From: Bacteroidales bacterium
GTDB taxonomy: Bacteria; Bacteroidota; Bacteroidia; Bacteroidales; UBA932
DNA length: 64,000 bases
Assembly: GCA_017554335.1 (NCBI GenBank)
Contig: JAFZIO010000055.1
Span: forward strand, 80,829 to 144,828
Reading direction: 5' to 3'
The position numbers and the translations under genes were made by a program. Each line of letters begins with the position of its first letter. Within the stretch, counting starts at the first letter, position 1. Below, piece by piece: positions 58,890 to 64,000 of this stretch. The notes below the pieces were generated by a model. That model saw only the letters and a list, made by a program, of their open reading frames with translations. It had not been told where the DNA came from and ran no database searches.

Positions 58890-58918
58890 TGTTAAACCCT
58901 GCGAAATGATTATATTTG
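58889..58918 (+). promoter_or_regulatory. Promoter of the ileS operon (-33 and -7)
   Basis: TTG (58889-58891) is followed by 19 bp and TATATTTG (58911-58918). The -7 octamer ends 40 bases before the ileS ATG. The -33 overlaps the cvpA start codon on the other strand. Confidence 0.65.
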
Positions 58919-58940
58919 CATATTTATTAAATGCGTCGTG

Positions 58941-58948
58941 CAAAAGTA
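58941..58948 (-). promoter_or_regulatory. -7 promoter element of cvpA-tsaB
   Basis: On the minus strand TACTTTTG ends 51 bases before the cvpA ATG. It lies downstream of the ileS -7, so the two transcripts would overlap at their 5' ends by about 10 nt. Confidence 0.55.
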
Positions 58949-58958
58949 GCGAAAAAAT

Positions 58959-61900
58959 ATGACATTTAAAGAATATAAGGGATTGGATTTGGTGGCCGCC
59001 GGGAATGAAATCCTGGAGCGCTGGAAGAAGATGGATGCGTTCGGCAAGTCGCTCGAACTCAGGGAAGGCGCCCCCGAATTCATTTTCTTCGAAGGTCCCC
59101 CCAGCGCCAACGGCATGCCGGGCATCCACCATGTGATGGCCCGCAGCATCAAGGACGCCGTCTGCCGATACAAGACGCAGAGCGGCTTCAAGGTGCGCCG
59201 CAGAGCAGGCTGGGACACTCACGGACTCCCCGTAGAACTCGGCGTCGAGAAGATGCTGGGCATCACCAAGGAAGACATAGGAAGCAAGATAAGCGTGGCC
59301 GACTACAACGCCGCCTGCCGCCGCGAAGTGATGAAGTACACCGCCGAATGGCGCAACCTCACCGAGCGCATAGGCTACTGGGTGGACATGGACGACCCGT
59401 ACATCACCTACGACAACCGGTACATCGAGACCCTCTGGTACCTGCTTAAGGACATCTACGGCAAGGGGCTGCTATACAAGGGCAAGTCCATCCAGCCGTA
59501 CAGCCCCGCAGCCGGCACCGGCCTCAGCACGCACGAGCTCAACCAGCCCGGCTGCTACAGGGACGTAAAGGACACCACCTGCTGCGCCCAGTTCAAGGTA
59601 GTGGGAGAAGAAGACCTGTACTTCCTGGCATGGACCACCACCCCCTGGACCCTGCCGTCCAACACCGCCCTCTGCGTGGGCCCGGAAATAGAATACGTAA
59701 AGGTACGCAGCGCCAACCCGTACACCGGAGCGCCTGCCACCTACATACTTGCGAAGGCCCTCGTGGGCGCATGGTTCAACGACAAGGTGCCTTACGAAGT
59801 GCTTCCCGGCACCTTCAAGGGCAAGGAACTCGTGGGCATGCGTTACGAGCAGCTCATCCCCTGGTTCCGTCCGGACGAAGGCGCGTTCCGCGTGATACCG
59901 GGCGACTACGTGACCACGGAGGACGGTACCGGTATCGTCCACATCGCCCCGACCTTCGGTGCCGATGATGCCAAGGTAGCCCGTCTCGCCGGCGTGCCCG
60001 CCCTTACGGTGACGGACAAGGACGGCAACCCGCAGGCCCAGGTGGACCTCCGCGGCCGCTTCTACCGCATCGAGGACCTCGACCCGAAGTACGTGGCCGA
60101 ACGCGTCGACGCCTCCTACTCCGAGTGGGCCGGCCGTTATGTCAAGAATTCCTACGACGCCTCGCTGCCCGAGGACGCCCCTACGCTGGACGTGGACATC
60201 TGCGTGATGCTCAAGGCCGCCGGCAAGGCGTTCCGCATCGAGAAGCACGTCCACTCATATCCCCACTGCTGGCGTACCGACAAGCCGGTGCTTTACTACC
60301 CGCTGGACAGCTGGTTCATCCGCACCACCGCCGTACGCGAGAAGATGATGGAGCTGAACGACCAGATTGCCTGGAAACCCGAATCCACCGGCACAGGCCG
60401 CTTCGGCAAGTGGCTGGAGAACATCCAGGACTGGAACCTCAGCCGCAGCCGCTACTGGGGCACTCCCCTGCCCGTATGGCGCACCGAGGACGGCCGTGAG
60501 GAGATCTGCATAGGCAGCGTACGCGAGCTCTGGGACGAGATAGACAAATCCGTGGCCGCCGGCTTCATGGCCTCCAATCCCCTGAGGGACAAGGGCTTCG
60601 ACCCGGCCGACATGAGCAAGGAGAACTACGACCGCATAGACCTCCACCGCCCGTACGTGGACCAGATCTTCCTGGTCAGCCCGAGCGGCAAGAAGATGAC
60701 CCGCGAGACGGACCTCATAGACGTTTGGTTCGACTCCGGAGCCATGCCGTACGCCCAGACCGGCCTCCGCGGCATCAAGAGCCCGGACTTCGGCTGCACC
60801 GCCGACTTCATCGCCGAGGGCGTGGACCAGACACGCGGATGGTTCTACACCCTGCACGCCATTCATACCATGGTCAGCGGCACGCCTGCCTTCAGGCGCG
60901 TGATTTCCAACGGCCTGGTGCTGGACAAGAAGGGCGAAAAGATGAGCAAGAGGCTGGGCAACGCCGTGGATCCTTTCAAGGCCATGGACAATTACGGCCC
61001 CGACGCCCTCCGCTGGTACATGATGACCAACGCACAGCCCTGGGACAACCTGAAGTTCGACGAGGCCGGAGTGGAAGAGGTACGCCGCAAGTTCTTCGGC
61101 ACGCTGTATAATTCCTACTCCGTGTTCGCGCTTTACGCCAACCTGGACGGCTTCGACCCTGCAGCGCCGGCCGTGCCCTATGAGAGCAGGCCTTTGTTCG
61201 ACCGCTGGATAATCAGCAAGCTGAATACCCTCGCACGCCGCGTACACGAGGCTTACGAGGACTACGATATCACCACCGCAGGCCGCCTGGTGCAGGATTT
61301 CGTCTGCGATGACGTGAGCAACTGGTACATTCGTCTGAACAAGAAGCGCCTCTGGGGCTCCGGCATGGGAGACGACAAGCTCGCCGCCTACCAGACCCTG
61401 TACGAGGTACTTAAGGGCGTTGCCCTGATGGGCGCCCCCATAGCTCCGTTCTTCATGGAGCGCCTCTGGCTGGACCTGGTGCCCGGCAGTGAGTCCGTGC
61501 ATTTCGAGGCCATGCCCGTATGCCGCCGGGAACTGGTCGACGAGGCCCTCGAAGAGAGCATGTCCTTCGCCCAGAAGGCCTCCTCGATGGTGCTGGCCCT
61601 CCGCAAGAAGGTCGGCATCAACGTCCGCAAGCCGCTGGCAAAGGTGCTGGTGCCCGTTCTGGACGACGAGGTGAAGGCGCACATCGAGAAGGTTCGCGAC
61701 ATATTCCTGACCGAGGTTAACGTGAAGGATCTGGAGTTCCTGCACGACACCACCGGCATCATCACCAAGAAGATCAAGCCCAACTTCAAGACCCTGGGCA
61801 AGATTTACGGCAAGCAGATGAAGGAGATAGCCGCAGCGTTCGGCACCCTGGGCCAGGAAGTCATTGCAGATATCGAGCGCTCCGAGGAATATGCCCTTGA

Positions 61901-62306
61901 GCTGCCTTCAGGCACCGTTCTGCTGCACCCCGGCGACTACGAGATAAACTCCGAGGACATGCCTGGCTGGCTGGTGGCTACCGAAGGCACGCTTACAGTC
62001 GCACTTGATATTGTACAGACTCCCGAGCTGGTGCTGGAAGGCACGGCCCGCGAACTCATTCACCCTATACAGAATCTTCGCAAGGAGAGCGGATTCGAGC
62101 TCACCGACAGGATAGACAGCGTTATTTACGCCGACAGAGAAGCCTACGACAGCATACGCAAGGCCCTGGATGCCTTCGGCGGCTACGTAGCGTCCCAGAC
62201 TTTGTCTGTGAGCCTTGAGCTCAAGCCCCTTGCAGAAGCTCCCGCAGACGCCTCCGAGGTGGCCTGGGATAATGGATCGATTAAAATTAACCTTAAACGT
62301 AAATAA
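58959..62306 (+). CDS. ileS: Isoleucyl-tRNA synthetase
   Basis: The 1115-residue class I synthetase has GPPSANGMPGIHHVMAR near residue 48, where GIHH replaces the classic HIGH motif, and KGEKMSKRLGNAVDPF with the KMSKS lysines near 655. The editing (CP1) domain lies between, with WTTTPWTLPSNTALCVGPE. The GMPGIHH form and length place it in the eukaryote-like type 2 group, which is typical of Bacteroidota and is less sensitive to mupirocin in other bacteria. The C-terminal 250 residues form the anticodon-binding and tail domain. The dksA-like gene follows 3 bp downstream. Confidence 0.97.
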   Translation: MTFKEYKGLDLVAAGNEILERWKKMDAFGKSLELREGAPEFIFFEGPPSANGMPGIHHVMARSIKDAVCRYKTQSGFKVRRRAGWDTHGLPVELGVEKMLGITKEDIGSKISVADYNAACRREVMKYTAEWRNLTERIGYWVDMDDPYITYDNRYIETLWYLLKDIYGKGLLYKGKSIQPYSPAAGTGLSTHELNQPGCYRDVKDTTCCAQFKVVGEEDLYFLAWTTTPWTLPSNTALCVGPEIEYVKVRSANPYTGAPATYILAKALVGAWFNDKVPYEVLPGTFKGKELVGMRYEQLIPWFRPDEGAFRVIPGDYVTTEDGTGIVHIAPTFGADDAKVARLAGVPALTVTDKDGNPQAQVDLRGRFYRIEDLDPKYVAERVDASYSEWAGRYVKNSYDASLPEDAPTLDVDICVMLKAAGKAFRIEKHVHSYPHCWRTDKPVLYYPLDSWFIRTTAVREKMMELNDQIAWKPESTGTGRFGKWLENIQDWNLSRSRYWGTPLPVWRTEDGREEICIGSVRELWDEIDKSVAAGFMASNPLRDKGFDPADMSKENYDRIDLHRPYVDQIFLVSPSGKKMTRETDLIDVWFDSGAMPYAQTGLRGIKSPDFGCTADFIAEGVDQTRGWFYTLHAIHTMVSGTPAFRRVISNGLVLDKKGEKMSKRLGNAVDPFKAMDNYGPDALRWYMMTNAQPWDNLKFDEAGVEEVRRKFFGTLYNSYSVFALYANLDGFDPAAPAVPYESRPLFDRWIISKLNTLARRVHEAYEDYDITTAGRLVQDFVCDDVSNWYIRLNKKRLWGSGMGDDKLAAYQTLYEVLKGVALMGAPIAPFFMERLWLDLVPGSESVHFEAMPVCRRELVDEALEESMSFAQKASSMVLALRKKVGINVRKPLAKVLVPVLDDEVKAHIEKVRDIFLTEVNVKDLEFLHDTTGIITKKIKPNFKTLGKIYGKQMKEIAAAFGTLGQEVIADIERSEEYALELPSGTVLLHPGDYEINSEDMPGWLVATEGTLTVALDIVQTPELVLEGTARELIHPIQNLRKESGFELTDRIDSVIYADREAYDSIRKALDAFGGYVASQTLSVSLELKPLAEAPADASEVAWDNGSIKINLKRK

Positions 62307-62308
62307 AT

Positions 62309-62710
62309 ATGGCAGAAGAAGTTAAAACACGCTATTCCGACGAGGAACTCGCCGAGTTCAAGGCTATCATCGATGAGATGCTCGAAAAGGCTCGTGCAGA
62401 GTATGAGACTCTCCGCCACGTTATCATGCATAACGGTTCCAATGACATTGAGGACACGTCACCTTCTTTCAAGACCGTGGAGGATGACGGTGCTAACCAG
62501 CTTTCCAAGGAGGAGGCCAGCCAGCTCGCTCAGCGCCAGTACAAGTTCATCCAGAATCTGGAGGCTGCTTTGGTGCGCATAGAGAACAAGACTTACGGTA
62601 TCTGCCGTGAGACCGGCAAGCTTATCCCCAAGGAGCGCCTGCGTCTGGTTCCTCATGCCACCCTGACCGTGGAAGCCAAGGAGAAACTCGCTAAGTCCGG
62701 AAGGAAATGA
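62309..62710 (+). CDS. TraR/DksA family protein without the zinc cysteines
   Basis: The 133-residue protein has an N-terminal coiled coil (YSDEELAEFKAIIDEMLEKA) and the DksA-type end YGICRETGKLIPKERLRLVP. Only one cysteine of the usual four remains; HATLTVEAKEK is where the second pair would be. This cysteine-poor form is usual in Bacteroidota. It should enter the secondary channel of RNA polymerase and change initiation, perhaps with ppGpp. It lies between ileS and lspA (4-nt overlap with lspA). Confidence 0.88.
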   Translation: MAEEVKTRYSDEELAEFKAIIDEMLEKARAEYETLRHVIMHNGSNDIEDTSPSFKTVEDDGANQLSKEEASQLAQRQYKFIQNLEAALVRIENKTYGICRETGKLIPKERLRLVPHATLTVEAKEKLAKSGRK

Positions 62711-63279
62711 AAGTTTCCAGAGGAGCGAGGCTGATTGTTCTCGGGGTCCTTCTGGTGGTTATTGATCAGGTTATCAAGTACTTGGTCAAGACCAACATGG
62801 AGCTCGGCCAGCAGATTTATGTCCTGGGCGACTGGTTCCGTATCTGCTTCGTAGAGAACGAGGGAATGGCCTTCGGAATGAAGTTCGGAGGCGCAGTGGG
62901 CAAGTTCCTGCTGTCGTTGTTCCGCATCGTGCTTTGCGGGGCCCTGATTTGGTGGATCACGTCGCTGAACCGCAATGGAAAGGCGCCCGTGGGTGTTCTC
63001 GTGGGCCTTACCCTGATTACCGCAGGGGCTTTCGGCAACATTATCGACTGCCTTTTCTACGGCATGATCTGGGACTATGCTCCGTTCATGTTCGGCAAGG
63101 TTGTAGATATGTTCTATTTCCCGCTTATCCACAATTCCGCCGGGGAGGTTATTTTCTTCAGCCCCGTGTTCAACTTTGCGGATTCGTGTGTTACGGTGGG
63201 TGCTTTCTACCTGATTCTTTTCCAGTGGAAGTTCTTCGCTTCCGATGACAAGCCGAAGGATGACAAGAAGGCTGCTTAG
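62707..63279 (+). CDS. lspA: Lipoprotein signal peptidase (signal peptidase II)
   Basis: The 190-residue protein has four membrane helices. VVIDQVIKYLVKTNM is the first conserved block, VENEGMAFGM the second, AGAFGNIIDCLFYG and FNFADSCVTVGAFYL hold the catalytic aspartates. It cuts the diacylglyceryl-modified prolipoprotein before the cysteine, so it serves every lipoprotein in this window. The last 20 nt overlap the start of the histidine phosphatase gene. The C-terminus is short and basic. Confidence 0.95.
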   Translation: MKVSRGARLIVLGVLLVVIDQVIKYLVKTNMELGQQIYVLGDWFRICFVENEGMAFGMKFGGAVGKFLLSLFRIVLCGALIWWITSLNRNGKAPVGVLVGLTLITAGAFGNIIDCLFYGMIWDYAPFMFGKVVDMFYFPLIHNSAGEVIFFSPVFNFADSCVTVGAFYLILFQWKFFASDDKPKDDKKAA

Positions 63280-64000
63280 CGTCCTGGCGGCAGCTCTGGT
63301 TCTCTGCTCCTGCGGCAGCGACGCGGGAGAGGGAATATCCGGCGAAACCGTGTCCACCCTCGGACGCGTTAGAGGGAGGGGCCCGCAGGATGCGACCGGG
63401 CGTGTGGAGCTTGCTCCTAAACGGGCGGAAACAGACTGTGGGAGGGATGAGCGAAGCGAAGTTTCGCCGGGTATTCCCTCTCCCGCAGAATCAGCTGCCG
63501 CAGAGTGGTGCCTCGGTACGTCGCGACTGTATCCGGAGACGGTGCCGGCGGTACCGAAGGCGCCACGGGGATACGTCCCGGTGTATCTAAGCCACTACGG
63601 CCGTCACGGATCCCGGTACCTGGTAGATCCCGGACAGTATAAGAATGTGTATGAGGTACTGTCTGCAGCGGCTGCGGAAGGCAAGCTGACTGAAGAAGGC
63701 GAGCGTGTGTGGCAGTTTTATTCGTCCGTTTACCCGTCGTTTGACAAACACGAAGGCGAGCTTACGCCGCTCGGCGCCGCTCAGCATCGTGCAATAGCTG
63801 CGCGGATGGTGCAGAATTATCCCCGTCTTTTCCGCAGCGACAGCCGGATAGAAGCCAACTCCACCAATCTGGAGCGCACTATGCTCTCCATGCAGTACTT
63901 CACCCAGGGCCTGCTGTCTCTCCGCCCCAAGCTCCGGATTCACGCAGATGCGTCACGGAGTTACATGGGCCGCATCAACCAGCACACGCTGGAGAATCCC
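63260..64000 (+). CDS. Histidine phosphatase lipoprotein, 3' end outside the window
   Basis: The frame is open from ATG 63260 to the window edge, giving 247 residues. MTRRLLSVLAAALVLCSC is a lipoprotein signal peptide. YLSHYGRHGSRYLVDPG near residue 114 holds the RHGxR catalytic motif of the histidine acid phosphatase/MINPP group, and ANSTNLERTMLSMQYF is the expected downstream segment. It likely hydrolyses inositol or sugar phosphates in the periplasm. Residues of about 21 to 83 are encoded by a palindromic element kept in frame, between the lipobox and the catalytic domain. The 20-nt overlap with lspA suggests co-transcription. Confidence 0.85.
   Translation, partial: MTRRLLSVLAAALVLCSCGSDAGEGISGETVSTLGRVRGRGPQDATGRVELAPKRAETDCGRDERSEVSPGIPSPAESAAAEWCLGTSRLYPETVPAVPKAPRGYVPVYLSHYGRHGSRYLVDPGQYKNVYEVLSAAAAEGKLTEEGERVWQFYSSVYPSFDKHEGELTPLGAAQHRAIAARMVQNYPRLFRSDSRIEANSTNLERTMLSMQYFTQGLLSLRPKLRIHADASRSYMGRINQHTLENP
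63310..63502. repeat. Palindromic element, copy 3, in frame within the histidine phosphatase gene
   Basis: Arms 63323-63348 and 63460-63485 are inverted repeats of 26 bp with one mismatch, and outer arms CTGCGGCAGC (63310-63319) and GCTGCCGCAG (63493-63502) pair as well. The 111-nt core carries GGGAGGGGCCC, GTGGGAGGG and GATGAGCGAAGCGAAG, as in copy 1. The frame stays open through all of it. Confidence 0.85.

Noticed and set aside
58889-58959. T-box or other riboswitch before ileS
   Set aside because: The predicted leader is only about 35 nt long, which leaves no room for a specifier loop and antiterminator.
60255-61745. A 496-codon open frame on the minus strand inside ileS
   Set aside because: It is a shadow of the synthetase gene and has no start context or recognisable motif.

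Overview
The window reads as chromosomal DNA of a GC-rich member of the Bacteroidales (phylum Bacteroidota). The evidence is direct: promoters of the TAnnTTTG type with hardly any Shine-Dalgarno sequences, a DUF4290-ftsK-lolA operon, fimbrillin-type lipoproteins, a GLUG-repeat lipoprotein, FISUMP-domain proteins, a type-2 isoleucyl-tRNA synthetase and a cysteine-poor DksA-like protein. Genus cannot be fixed from the sequence alone; an uncultured gut lineage near Rikenellaceae is a guess.

Layout. 1-5.1 kb (minus): the 5' part of a GLUG-repeat lipoprotein, mazG, and a phosphotransacylase-acetate kinase pair. 5.2-16.2 kb: housekeeping genes (a short ComEC-like protein, an RSH stringent-response enzyme whose synthetase half looks degenerate, a FISUMP lipoprotein, ApbE, a lytic transglycosylase, and the tightly overlapping DUF4290-ftsK-lolA-mnmA operon). 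16.3-19.5 kb (plus): a four-gene cassette of HprK-like kinase, S26-like peptidase, PqqD-like protein and ABC exporter, which looks like a peptide maturation and export system without a visible precursor. 19.6-20.2 kb: a HicBA toxin-antitoxin pair. 20.5-25.5 kb (plus): a five-gene overlapping operon of radical SAM enzyme, ATP-grasp-like protein, WbqC family protein, GT2 glycosyltransferase and DegT aminotransferase, probably making or attaching an unusual amino sugar or small molecule. 25.7-32.8 kb (minus): an FAD oxidoreductase and an AddAB-like helicase/nuclease pair. 32.9-40.3 kb: porin and DASS anion transporter (minus), divergent from a NapH-like iron-sulfur membrane protein, a GH2 glycosidase and an unrecognised lipoprotein (plus). 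40.5-54.1 kb (minus): a six-gene fimbrial operon in which every product is a lipoprotein; the last two carry leucine-rich BspA-like repeats. A membrane-bound AraC-type regulator is divergent from it. 55.4-64 kb: a tRNA-Pro, a zinc-handling pair (CobW GTPase and CDF exporter), tsaB-cvpA, and ileS-dksA-like-lspA followed by a histidine phosphatase lipoprotein that runs off the window.

The most unusual features are small. A family of three palindromic elements (near 10.2, 11.3 and 63.4 kb) shares a GC-rich core but has different long inverted arms in each copy, and the third copy sits in frame inside the histidine phosphatase gene. A second hairpin, about 30 bp long, occurs twice (20.4 and 32.9 kb). 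Several promoters lie only 5-9 bases from the start codon, implying leaderless or nearly leaderless mRNAs, and two divergent gene pairs have back-to-back -7 elements only 11-12 bp apart.
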